NCBI GenBank assembly: GCA_963782885.1
Contig: CAWALL010000005.1
Span: 1 to 64,000, forward strand
Length of the DNA stretch: 64,000 nt
Direction of reading: 5' to 3'
Source: DATAOG01 sp963782885
Lineage (GTDB): Bacteria; Pseudomonadota; Alphaproteobacteria; Geminicoccales; Geminicoccaceae
Both the position numbers and the translations under genes were made by a program. Each line of letters opens with the position of its first letter. The stretch's first letter is position 1. Positions 37,940 through 46,407 of the stretch are shown here, piece by piece. The notes under the pieces were generated by a model. That model did no database searches. It saw only the letters and a list, made by a program, of their open reading frames with translations, and was not told where the DNA came from.

Positions 37940-38953
37940 TCAGTTCGCGGAGTCCAGCGACTTGCAGCAGCGGAAGCCGAGGTGGTAGTTGGCGTGGCTC
38001 TTCGGGTCCATGACCCGGCTCCCGTGCCAGTAGGGGGCGCGCCAGCGGCACCAGTCGTCGTGGGCGCGGTAGGTGTCGAAGATGAACCAGCTGCCCTTCA
38101 TCTCGGTGTAGCCGAGCTCCTTGCTGCCGCGGCTCGCCATCTCGTCTTCGCTCAGCGGCAGGTTCATGTGCTCGGCGGCGTTGCCGTTCAGGTCGTAGAC
38201 GCCAAGTGAGCTGTGGCAGTCCGGGAAATCGCCGGTCGGGTAGGTGTTCGAGCCGCATTTCGACCAGCCGCCGCCGTCGCAGGTCGGGCTCTTGTGGCTG
38301 GCCGCGGCGCAGACGCCCTTCTGATAGGCGGGACCGTAGCTCCAGGTCTTGGTCGGCGCGTCGGCCTGGTTGTGGGCCTTGCGCAGGCGCTCGATCGCGG
38401 CATCCGGGCTCAGGCCCTTGGCAAGATCAAAGCGGTAGTCGGGTGGCTCGAGGGCGCCGGCGCAGGCCCCCTCCCATTCGTGCGCGTCGCACAGCCGCTT
38501 ACCGATCGCCGCGCAGATCTCGGCCGCCTCGCGCGCCCGCACCCAGACCACGGGATAGGTGCAGGGGAGGTCCGGAAACTCGAACTGGTCGATGCAGACC
38601 TTGGCATCCTCCGGGCGCTGCTGGGCCGGGTCGTAGAGTGGTGCCATGTACTTGCCGCCGCAGATTTTTTCGAACCTCGGGTTGGCATAGTCGACGTGCT
38701 GCTCGGCGATCCTGGCCCGGCACTCCGCGGGCGTGACCGGGTGCTCGGTGATCGCCGGATTGCCCTGGCCGATCACGCCGGAGCCGGCGAAGATCGCGCG
38801 CACCGCTGCCAGTTGCCGGTCGGTCAGGCCGTGGACCGCCTGCAGCTGCTGGAACAGCAGATTGTTCCGCTGCACGAGCGTGCTCGCCGCATCCGCGCCG
38901 GCGGCGGCCAGCGCCATCCAGGCGAGCACCACCAGCGCCAGCCGCCTGCTCAT
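37940..38953 (-). CDS. Secreted SUMF1/formylglycine-generating enzyme-like protein
   Basis: This 337-residue protein has a signal peptide (LALVVLAWMALAAAGADA) and an FGE-sulfatase fold domain: PVVWVRAREAAEICAAIGKR, LCDAHEWEGACAGA, SLGVYDLNGNAAEHMNLP and C-terminal YHLGFRCCKSL. It is unusually rich in cysteine. True FGE oxidises a cysteine in sulfatases using two active-site cysteines, and I cannot confirm those here. No sulfatase gene is nearby, so a binding or other catalytic role is equally possible. It overlaps the upstream gene by four bases. Confidence 0.8.
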   Translation of the reverse strand: MSRRLALVVLAWMALAAAGADAASTLVQRNNLLFQQLQAVHGLTDRQLAAVRAIFAGSGVIGQGNPAITEHPVTPAECRARIAEQHVDYANPRFEKICGGKYMAPLYDPAQQRPEDAKVCIDQFEFPDLPCTYPVVWVRAREAAEICAAIGKRLCDAHEWEGACAGALEPPDYRFDLAKGLSPDAAIERLRKAHNQADAPTKTWSYGPAYQKGVCAAASHKSPTCDGGGWSKCGSNTYPTGDFPDCHSSLGVYDLNGNAAEHMNLPLSEDEMASRGSKELGYTEMKGSWFIFDTYRAHDDWCRWRAPYWHGSRVMDPKSHANYHLGFRCCKSLDSAN

Positions 38954-40686
38954 GAGCGATCCTCGCGCCGGACCAGATAGAAAAAATCGCGGTTGTCGGG
39001 AAAGCCGATGAACCGGGGAATGAGTTCGCCGTCGTTATCCTTGTCGACCTCGTCCATGCCCCGGATCAGGTGCTCAACGACCACCTTGTCGCCCTGGCGC
39101 GGGTAGAGCGCGAGGTAGGTATGCTCGAGCGCGTTGATGTCGAGCTGCATCGCGTAGTGGCAGCCATAGGCCTGGAAGACCCGGGCCATGGCCGAGGGCG
39201 TGGTCGTGGAGAAATAACCGTAGATCAGGAAACTGCGGCCCGCGGTTTCCTGGAGGCAGGTGCCGGCCCGCAGCGTGCGGAACTTGCCCTCGGCGGAGCC
39301 TGACCAGTTGCCGGCACCCCAGCGCGTGACCAGCGCCCCGGGCTCCGGCGCCCCGGTGGCCGGGGCGGACTCGACCAGGGACAGGCCGTTCTGGCGGGCA
39401 TAACGGATCTCGGCAAGCGCCCGGTCATCCTGGGTCGACCAGGTTCGCATGTCGACCGCGCCGTCGTCGTTCACCACGACCGTCGCGAGCCCCGGCTGCA
39501 GCTTGCTGAAGACCACGCCCTCCTCGATGAAGCCGTAGTGGCTGCCGTGGTTGCGGAACGCCAGCTCGCCGTATTTGAAGGCGCCGTGCTCGCGCTTGAA
39601 GCCGCCGGTGAAGGTCGCGACCGTCCGCTTCAGGAGATCCGGGCTCACCATCCCGGTCGTGACCAGCGGCGCGGCCGTGTCGATACCGTCCGGCCCGGGC
39701 AGGGCGGCGTTGCGGACCGCGTCGGGTACGCGCGGCGACCAGCCGAGGCGGGGATGGTCGGTGCCGAGCGCGAAGCGGAGATCGAACGCACTGAGGTCGA
39801 ACGCGACCAGATAGTCGAGAGCGCCTGCCTCGATCGGATCGAGCGCGCTCGCGCGGCCGGGGTAGCTGGCCAGGATATTCGGGCTCACCGCCTGGGCCTC
39901 GATGACGCTGAGCCAGATGCCGGTCAGCCCGCTCGCCGGATACCAGCGCCCGAGCGTGAGCCGGCCCGAGGGCGGCCCGGCGACCGTGATCTCGAGATGG
40001 GGCGGCGTGACGGCGCGATCGGCGTAGGTGGCGCCGAGCGATGCCGGGCGAGGGCCGTCCTCGGGCGCGAGCGCGCCATCGGTGGCCGCCTCCGCCCGGC
40101 TCTGCTCGAGGAAGGCGTCGGCGTAGAATTCCTCGCGGACGAAGCCGACGATCGCCTCGCCGCCCCAGACGTGGTCGCGAAGAAAATCGGTTACCCGCTC
40201 GAGATCGGTGCGCCGGCCGGCGATGCGATTGCGGAGGTAGAGCCGACCGTCACAGAGCGACGCGTACGGCAGGCCGGAGGCGCTCGCCTCCTGAAGCGGA
40301 GCGGCCGGTCCGGCCCAGAGGCCGCAGTCATGGTCTCCGCCGCCCGCAGTGAGCACCAGACCGGTCTCCGCCAAGCGCAGATGCTGCCCGCGCGGGTCCG
40401 GGTTCTGAAGGTGGTAGCTTTTTGCCGGCTGACCGTCGTCCCACGCGACGCTCAGCACAAACCACGCGTTGACGTATGGATTGAGCTCGATCAGCGTCGC
40501 GGTGCCGGGCCGACCCTCGGCGTCGCGCACCGGCATCGACCGGGCGCGCCGGAATTGCTGTAGCTCGAGGACCGTCTTCGGCACGTCGGCGGCATACTCG
40601 GCCGCCTGATCGGGCGGCACGGGCGCCGGCTGGGGGGCTGCCCCGAGCGTGACGAGCAGCGCGATCGCGAGATTCCGCCAGCTCAT
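38950..40686 (-). CDS. Secreted protein, possibly phosphodiester glycosidase-like
   Basis: This 578-residue protein starts at 40686 (MSWRNLAIALLVTLGAAPQP), which is a signal peptide and overlaps the upstream UbiA gene by four bases. The C-terminal half (KREHGAFKYGELAFRNHGSH, then GLATVVVNDDGAVDMRTW, and AYGCHYAMQLDINALEHTYL) has the layout of NAGPA-type phosphodiester glycosidase domains, but the match is weak. The N-terminal part is unrecognised. Coupling to the UbiA and FGE-like genes points to a joint role in an envelope glycolipid or glycan. Confidence 0.6.
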   Translation of the reverse strand: MSWRNLAIALLVTLGAAPQPAPVPPDQAAEYAADVPKTVLELQQFRRARSMPVRDAEGRPGTATLIELNPYVNAWFVLSVAWDDGQPAKSYHLQNPDPRGQHLRLAETGLVLTAGGGDHDCGLWAGPAAPLQEASASGLPYASLCDGRLYLRNRIAGRRTDLERVTDFLRDHVWGGEAIVGFVREEFYADAFLEQSRAEAATDGALAPEDGPRPASLGATYADRAVTPPHLEITVAGPPSGRLTLGRWYPASGLTGIWLSVIEAQAVSPNILASYPGRASALDPIEAGALDYLVAFDLSAFDLRFALGTDHPRLGWSPRVPDAVRNAALPGPDGIDTAAPLVTTGMVSPDLLKRTVATFTGGFKREHGAFKYGELAFRNHGSHYGFIEEGVVFSKLQPGLATVVVNDDGAVDMRTWSTQDDRALAEIRYARQNGLSLVESAPATGAPEPGALVTRWGAGNWSGSAEGKFRTLRAGTCLQETAGRSFLIYGYFSTTTPSAMARVFQAYGCHYAMQLDINALEHTYLALYPRQGDKVVVEHLIRGMDEVDKDNDGELIPRFIGFPDNRDFFYLVRREDRS

Positions 40687-42152
40687 GCCGCGATCAGCAG
40701 GGTCGCCGCCATCAGGGCGATCACGATCTGGCTGACCCGATCGCGAAGCGCGAACACGAGCGGGTCGTCCAGCATCCGGCCACGATGCGCCATTAGCCAC
40801 ATGTAGCTGATCCAATACAGCAGCAGCACGCAAACCAGCCAGATCAGCTGATAGCGGACGCTGAGATCGTGCATGGCATCGCTCGTGATGTAGAGGGCAA
40901 GCACCAGCACCGAAAGATAGCCGCTGGCGCCGCCGAGCGCAGCGAGGAGCTCTTTGTCCTCGAGCAGATAGGCGCGTGCGTGAGCCTTGACGCCCTCGAC
41001 GGCCCGCATCGCGACCAGCTCCGCGTAGCGCTTGATCATCGCGAGACTGAAGAACAGGAATACGCAGAAGGCGAGCAGCCAGGCCGACGGCGGGATCGCG
41101 AACGCGGCCGAGCCGGCCATGACCCGCAGCGTGTACAGCCCCGCGAGCGCCAGCACATCGAGGATCAGGACGTCCTTCAGGCGCAGTGAATAGGACATTG
41201 TCAGGACATAGTAGAGGGCAAGCAGGCCGACCAGGAGCTGTCCCGACAGAGCGCCGAGCGCCAGACCGGTAATCAGCAGAAGCGGTGCCAGCGCGAGGCC
41301 ATGGGCGAGCGGCAGCCGCCCGGATGCCAGCGGGCGGTCCCGCTTGCGCGGATGATGCCGGTCGCTCGGCAGATCCAGGAGATCATTCAGGAGATAGGCG
41401 CTGGACGCACAGAGGCTGAAAGCGAGCAGGACGAGCAGCCCCTGTGACAAGAGATCGGGTTCGTAAATCCGGTGCGCCGCCAGCAGCGGCAGGAATACGA
41501 GTGCGTTCTTGAGCCACTGATGCGGCCGGAGCGCCTCGAGGTAGAGTGCCGCTGAAGGCCGATCGCCTGGAAGGATCTCCACGACCTCGGTCTGCTTCGC
41601 CACCCTCGAGGCGAGGCCGGGGGCAGTCTCGATGACCACGGCCCTGCGGGCGGCACGCCACGGCGCCTCGTCGCTCCGCCCGCTGCCGACAAAATCGAAT
41701 CCTTGCAGGCCGAACTCGGCGACCAGCCGGTCGCGCTTCCGTTCCCCGGCGAGGTTGACCTCGCCGTCGCTCGCGAGCACCCGATCGAACAGCCCGAGGT
41801 GGCGCGCCACGTCCTCCGCGACGCCGGCGTCGGCCGCGGTCGCCAGCACCAACGGCCGGCCGCGGCGCTTCTCCGCCGCGAGCCGGTCGAGCAGGTCCGG
41901 GCGGTACGGCAGAACGGTTGCATCCGGCCGCGCCTCCGCCGCCAAGCGCCGCTTCAGGCGGGCCTTGCCCCCGGCCAGCCAGAGCGGCACCAGCAGCAGG
42001 CGCAGCGGGCTCCGCTTGGCGAGCGTGAAGACCAATTCGAGCAGCAGGTCGGTTCGGACCAGCGTCCCGTCCAGGTCGACGACCAGCGGCACCGAACGGT
42101 CCACCGGCGCCGGCACCATGGCGTCGGGCATCGTCCCGGCCTCGATCGCCAT
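40683..42152 (-). CDS. HAD-UbiA fusion; polyprenyl-phosphate phosphoribosyltransferase-like
   Basis: In 489 residues, the N-terminal 200 form a HAD phosphatase domain (DLDGT at 26-30), and the rest is a UbiA membrane prenyltransferase. The signatures fit the decaprenyl-phosphate phosphoribosyltransferase branch: LRPHQWLKN, first Asp-rich motif NDLLDLPSDRHHP at 256-268 and IKRYAELVAM. In mycobacteria that enzyme joins PRPP to decaprenyl phosphate, and a phosphatase then removes the 5-phosphate; the HAD domain could do that step. An NAD-dependent epimerase and a small flippase-like protein are coupled upstream. Confidence 0.82.
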   Translation of the reverse strand: MAIEAGTMPDAMVPAPVDRSVPLVVDLDGTLVRTDLLLELVFTLAKRSPLRLLLVPLWLAGGKARLKRRLAAEARPDATVLPYRPDLLDRLAAEKRRGRPLVLATAADAGVAEDVARHLGLFDRVLASDGEVNLAGERKRDRLVAEFGLQGFDFVGSGRSDEAPWRAARRAVVIETAPGLASRVAKQTEVVEILPGDRPSAALYLEALRPHQWLKNALVFLPLLAAHRIYEPDLLSQGLLVLLAFSLCASSAYLLNDLLDLPSDRHHPRKRDRPLASGRLPLAHGLALAPLLLITGLALGALSGQLLVGLLALYYVLTMSYSLRLKDVLILDVLALAGLYTLRVMAGSAAFAIPPSAWLLAFCVFLFFSLAMIKRYAELVAMRAVEGVKAHARAYLLEDKELLAALGGASGYLSVLVLALYITSDAMHDLSVRYQLIWLVCVLLLYWISYMWLMAHRGRMLDDPLVFALRDRVSQIVIALMAATLLIAA

Positions 42153-42155
42153 GTC

Positions 42156-43199
42156 TCAGAAGACCAGCTTGGCGAGCCGCAGCGCGCCCTGCTTCCACGG
42201 CACCCGGTGCGAGATTCCGGAGGTGCCGCGAAACTGGTCGCGATGAGCGAAATACCAGTCGAAGTTGCGGATCAGCGCCTCCCGGTTCGAGTACCGCGGC
42301 ACGAAGCCAAGCCGTTGCTCGATGCGCTCGACCGAGACGAAGCTCTCCTTCCCGGCGGTTTCGTAGATCCATTCGTAGAGCGGCGAAAGATGCAGGGCCT
42401 CGAGGACCTGCAACGCCCAGACGACGGGACGCTCGGGCAGACTGATGATCCGCTTGCCGTGGCCAGCGCGGTCGAGCACCGCCTGAAAGTCCGCGCGCAT
42501 CGTACCGAAATCCTTGGCGCCAATGTTGAAGACGTCGTCGACGCGTTCCCGCGCTACGGTCGCGCACAGCTCGATCGCCCGGCACAGATCGTCGACGTCG
42601 AGCAGCTGGTAGCGGTTGTCCCCGGCGCCCAGGACCGGGAAATTATGCCCCTCGCTCGCCCAGTCGAAAAACAGCTCGAAGGCTCCGAGCCGTTCCGGTC
42701 CGACGAATGACTTGGGACGGAGGATCGGTACGCACAAGCCCCTGGCGCGCATCTCCAGGCCGGCGCGCTCGGCGCCGATCTTGGACTCGCCGTAGGGACC
42801 CACTCCCTGCAGCGGATCGTCCTCGTAGATCGGGTGATGGTCGGGAACGCCGTAGACGGCAGTCGACGAGATGTGGACGACCCGCGGGATGCCATTCCCG
42901 AAGGCGCTCTCGAGGACGATGCGCGTGCCCTCGATGTTGGTCGAGAAGATGTCCGCGCGGCTGTAGAGCGGTAGAGCCGCGGCGCAGTGGACGACCATCT
43001 CGGCCCCGCTCATCGCGCGGTCGACGGTCGCGCGGTCACGGATGTCGCCCCGCATGTCGTCGATTGCCGGCCGCTCAGGGTATTCGAAGGGCGCGATGTC
43101 GAGCGAGCGCACCGCATGCCCCCGCGCCAGTAGGAAGCGCACAAGATTGATGCCGAGAAAGCCCGATCCGCCGGTGACCAGGTAGAGCATAGCGATCAC
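42156..43199 (-). CDS. NAD-dependent epimerase/dehydratase (extended SDR)
   Basis: This 347-residue enzyme has the Rossmann motif VTGGSGFLGINLVRFLL at the N-terminus and the catalytic S-Y-K triad in HISSTAVYG and PYGESKIGAE. The GTG start at 43199 overlaps the stop of the SMR-type gene, and UbiA starts three bases after its own stop. It probably modifies a nucleotide- or lipid-linked sugar. In the phosphoribosyl-lipid hypothesis it would act at C2 of the ribosyl unit, but that is inference. Confidence 0.85.
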   Translation of the reverse strand: MIAMLYLVTGGSGFLGINLVRFLLARGHAVRSLDIAPFEYPERPAIDDMRGDIRDRATVDRAMSGAEMVVHCAAALPLYSRADIFSTNIEGTRIVLESAFGNGIPRVVHISSTAVYGVPDHHPIYEDDPLQGVGPYGESKIGAERAGLEMRARGLCVPILRPKSFVGPERLGAFELFFDWASEGHNFPVLGAGDNRYQLLDVDDLCRAIELCATVARERVDDVFNIGAKDFGTMRADFQAVLDRAGHGKRIISLPERPVVWALQVLEALHLSPLYEWIYETAGKESFVSVERIEQRLGFVPRYSNREALIRNFDWYFAHRDQFRGTSGISHRVPWKQGALRLAKLVF

Positions 43200-43555
43200 G
43201 CGAAGCCGTGACGACCGACCAGAGCGATGCCGACAACAAGCAGGACGAGCCCGATGACCTGCAGCGGCTCCAAGGACTCCCCTAGCGAGAGGACCGAGAC
43301 CGAGACGACGATCAGAACGCCGCCCGCGACCATGATCGGATAGGCTGTGGACAAGTTCAGCCGCGCGAGTGCCGCGACATAGAAAACGACATTCCAGGCG
43401 AACAGGATCAGACCGGCGAGGAGGTAGTGATCCGAAACCAGTCGGCCGAAGAAGCCTGGCTGGTCGAGTCCACCGAGCCGCGTCGCGCCGATCTTTAGCA
43501 AGATGTTGGCGGCGGCGTTGAGCGTGAGGGCGAAGGCTAGAAACAGGTAACCCAT
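43196..43555 (-). CDS. Small four-helix membrane transporter (SMR/EamA, ArnE-like)
   Basis: This 119-residue protein has four hydrophobic helices and SMR-type features (LNAAANILLKIGATRLGG; LSTAYPIMVAGGVLIVVSVS). Similar single-domain proteins such as ArnE/ArnF flip lipid-linked sugars. It is the first gene of the epimerase-UbiA unit, which favours lipid-sugar flipping over drug efflux. Confidence 0.78.
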   Translation of the reverse strand: MGYLFLAFALTLNAAANILLKIGATRLGGLDQPGFFGRLVSDHYLLAGLILFAWNVVFYVAALARLNLSTAYPIMVAGGVLIVVSVSVLSLGESLEPLQVIGLVLLVVGIALVGRHGFA

Positions 43556-43618
43556 AGGACGTCCGCTCGGGGGGCGGCGCTGTTAGGGCGCCTTGCTACC
43601 AATGCTTCGCGCGCCGGA

Positions 43619-44430
43619 TCAACTGCCGAACAGGACGGGCAGGGACGCCTCGCGCAGCCCGTGGCGGGTGGCGCCGCCGAACACTAGCTCGCGCAGCCGG
43701 CTGTGGCCGTAGGCGCCCATCACCAGCAGATCGGCGCCGTGCGCGGCCGCCTGCGCGAGCAGGACTTCGCCCGCATCGCCGTCCAACTCGTCAATCCGCT
43801 GCGGCTCGATGGTGACGCCGTGGCGCTGCAGCATGGCAGCACCGGCTTCGACGCTGTCCGCTGCCGCCTCGCCGATCGCCAGGAGGATCACGTGCTCGGC
43901 CTGGCGCAGCAAGGGCAGACCCTGATGCACCACGCGCGCGGCCTCCCGGGAGCCGTTCCAGCCGACCACCACGGTCCGACCGAATGCTTCTGGGGCGTCG
44001 GGCGGTAGCATCAGGACCGGCACGCCCACGGCCAAGGTGAGTTCCTCGACGACCGCGGGTGCCTCAAGAGCAGAGAGCTCCCGCTTCGCCGCCACCACCA
44101 GATCTGCACAGTGCGCTGCTCCCGCGAGCAGATGACCCGCGTCGCCCTCGGCCTCCCGCCAGATCGCGTTGCGGCCTGTCCCGCAGACCCGCTCAAAGGT
44201 TTCACGGACCTGCTCTTTGACCTCACGGCTCGCCTGACGCTGCGCCTCAAGCACTTCGGGTCCCAGATAGGCCCCAGCCTCGCCGAACGACGTTGGAATG
44301 ACGGGGTCGGCATCACATGCATGCCTATCAGCACTGCCTTGGAGCGCCGCGCGAGCGCCCGCGCCGGACGCACGCGCGCTTCCATCGAGCCGTTGCGCTG
44401 CAGCTCGACCAGGATCGTCCGGTAGGCCAT
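43619..44430 (-). pseudogene. Universal stress protein, second copy (frameshifted)
   Basis: This is a paralogue of the uspA at 32564-33376. The start MAYRTILVEL at 44430 and first 40 residues to MHVMPTP are in one frame; after a shift near 44305 the rest (SFGEAGAYLGPEVLEAQRQA to MGAYGHSRLRELVFGGATRH) is in another. All other family features are intact. The gene carries the same type of FNR box (56 bases upstream) as its paralogue. Its loss may be tolerated because the other copy is intact. Confidence 0.82.
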
Positions 44431-44485
44431 GGCGATAGCTCCCTTGGGACCACGCTTGACTTTCCATGCTCCGATAGACGGCGCT

Positions 44486-44499
44486 TTGCGCTGGATCAA
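44486..44499 (+). promoter_or_regulatory. FNR/FixK-type site upstream of the second uspA
   Basis: TTGCGCTGGATCAA is identical to 36216-36229. Its centre is 62 bases from the start codon. It lies only 37 bases from the recombinase relic junction at 44536. Confidence 0.6.
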
Positions 44500-44535
44500 T
44501 GGGCTCCCTCGACGGGCCGCCAAGCTGCAACAGCG

Positions 44536-45351
44536 ATCTTCCGCCGCTTCCTCGACCTCGGCTCGGCCCTCCTGCTGATCCGAGAGCTGAACGCCCAGGG
44601 CCACCGCACCAAGTCCTGGACCACGCAGGCCGGCATTCTCCGCGCGGGACGGCCGTTCGACAAGGGCACGCTGTACAAGATCCTGCGCAACCGGGTCTAC
44701 CTTGGCGAGGCCGTCCACAAAGGCAAGAGCTACCCGGGCGAGCACGAGCCGATCGTCGACCGCCCGACCTGGGATCGGGTGCACGAGGTCCTCGCCTCGA
44801 ACGCGAGGCGCCGGGCCAACGAGGCCCGCGCCAGGACGCCGGCGCCGCTCAGGGGGCTGATGCGCTGCACGCACTGCAGCTCGGCGATGACGCCGACGCA
44901 TACGCGCCGGCGCGGCCGGCTGTATCGCTACTACATCTGCCTCGGGGCGAGCCGCAGGGGCCACGACACCTGCCCGGTGCGCTCGATCGCCGCCAGCGAG
45001 GTGGAGGGACTGGTCCTCGGGCAGGTGCGTCGGCTGCTCGCGTCGCCCGAGCAGCTGGTCGCGCGGACCATCACCGCAGTGCGGAGGGAGAACGGCACGG
45101 CTGAGGACACCGGGCACGAGGAGGGCGATGTCATCGAAGCCCTCGGGAGGTTCGAGCCGGTGTGGGACGAACTCTACCCGGCCGAGCAGGCGCGCATCCT
45201 GCGGCTGTTGATCGAGCGCATCGATGTCGCGCCTGACGGCATCTCTGTCACGCTGCATGCTGCCGGGATTCGCAGCCTCGTCGCGGAGCTGCCCGACCAG
45301 GAGGCGCCGGCTCTGGCCGCGTCCGGACCCCTGCTGGACGCCGCAGAGTAA
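44536..45351 (+). pseudogene. Large serine recombinase, copy B (5' truncated)
   Basis: Homology to copy A starts abruptly at 44536, equivalent to base 390 of copy A, and covers the end of the recombinase domain, the zinc ribbon (MRCTHCSSAMTPTHTRRRGR) and the coiled C-terminus. The catalytic N-terminal half is absent. The remaining frame is open and shows that copy A suffered a one-base deletion near 651. Most of the sequence is close to copy A, but residues near TAVRRENGTAEDTGHEEGD differ more. Confidence 0.85.
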
Positions 45352-45786
45352 TGACCGAGCGCCTAGCTCTCGAGGTCGACACTCTGACCATCCGGATCCC
45401 GGTTCGACTGCAGCGCCGCGGTGGCCGAAAGCTGATCATGATGCCGGAGGGCGTGGCGGCACCGGCACGGAAGCCGCGCCGCGACGAGAGGCTGGTCAAG
45501 GCGCTCGTGCGTGCGCATCGCTGGCGGCGCGGAATCGAGAGCGGTCAGGCGAAGTCGATCACGGACCTTGCGGAGCAGGAGGGCGTCACCATCGCCTTAT
45601 GTCTGTCGGCTCCTTCCACTGACCTGTCTGGCGCCCGACGTCGTGGAAGCGATCCTGGACGGGCGGCAGTCGAAGGGGCTCAGGCTGGCTGAGATGCTGG
45701 GGAACGGGGCGCTGGCGTGGGAGGAGCAGCGAGGGATTTGGCACTTTGCCTCCTTGGGAACAGCACCGCCGTCGGAACGCTCATAA
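45351..45786 (+). pseudogene. Recombinase-associated ORF, copy B (frameshifted)
   Basis: It starts MTERLALEVDTLTIRIPVRL and continues to SITDLAEQEGVT, where the frame shifts (about 45590). It goes on as YVCRLLPLTCLAPDVVEAIL and GRQSKGLRLAEMLGNGALAW. The segment around the shift resembles a helix-turn-helix of the KorB/ParB kind. The last codons overlap the anticodon loop of a tRNA-Met fragment. The function is unknown; the pairing with the recombinase in both copies suggests an accessory DNA-binding role. Confidence 0.7.
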
Positions 45787-45824
45787 CCTGAAGGTTGCGG
45801 GTTCAAATCCCACGCCCGTAACCA
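45780..45824 (+). other. tRNA-Met (CAT) 3' fragment, probable attachment-site scar
   Basis: From CTCATAA (anticodon loop with CAT) the sequence continues as the 3' half of a tRNA: stem, variable region, T-arm with GGTTCAAATCC, acceptor strand and ACCA. Upstream bases (GTCGGAACG) do not pair with the anticodon stem, and no acceptor 5' strand is present, so it is not a functional tRNA. A 3' tRNA half at an element end is the classic trace of integration at a tRNA gene. Confidence 0.75.
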
Positions 45825-46407
45825 ACATTATTTACTCCAAAGCTAACCCGGATTTCTCACAGCCGATAGGCGCGGGCAGAGTTTGACGGTCGGGACGGGC
45901 GAGATGACCGGGCGGGGCGATTTCGGTTGATATCGGTGGTCTGAGGCGAATTTTGGACGTGCACCATCGGCCCGCGACGCGGTGCGCGAGAGGTTGGCAG
46001 GGGCGGTCAGAAGGCGGCGGCGCGCTTCAGGTAGAGATAGGCGAGGTGGTATTCGGTCTGGAACGGGCAGGCCGAGGCCATCCGGCGCACGCTGCGGCGC
46101 ACTCTTGCGCGGGTTCGCCAAGGTCCAGGCCGAATGGGCGCTGGTCTGCACCTACAATCTGACCAAACTGGTCAGCGCCCGCGCTATCTGAGCCCGCAGC
46201 CACCCGCACCTCGGTCATTCCGTCATGTCCGTCGACACGACCCGCCAGCCCACATTACCAACGCTATCCCGCCGAACCATTATCCGGACAGGCTCCTAGG
46301 CCGGCGCCACCCCGGCGCGCGCAAAAGGTTGCAGGGGCACCAGCTTCGCCGCCAGGATCACAGGTACTAACCGGCCGCTAGCGGCCGGCGATGCGGGCGA
46401 TCACGCC
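45825..46407. mobile_element. Possible transposase relic (IS1182-like 3' end) in a gene-poor stretch
   Basis: The plus-strand frame ending at 46191 reads LLRGFAKVQAEWALVCTYNL followed by TKLVSARAI, which matches the C-terminus of IS1182/IS5-type transposases. Only about 35 convincing residues remain (from about 46087). The rest of 45825-46407 has no gene I can support. Together with the recombinase relic it makes 44.5-46.4 kb an insertion hot spot. Confidence 0.45.
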
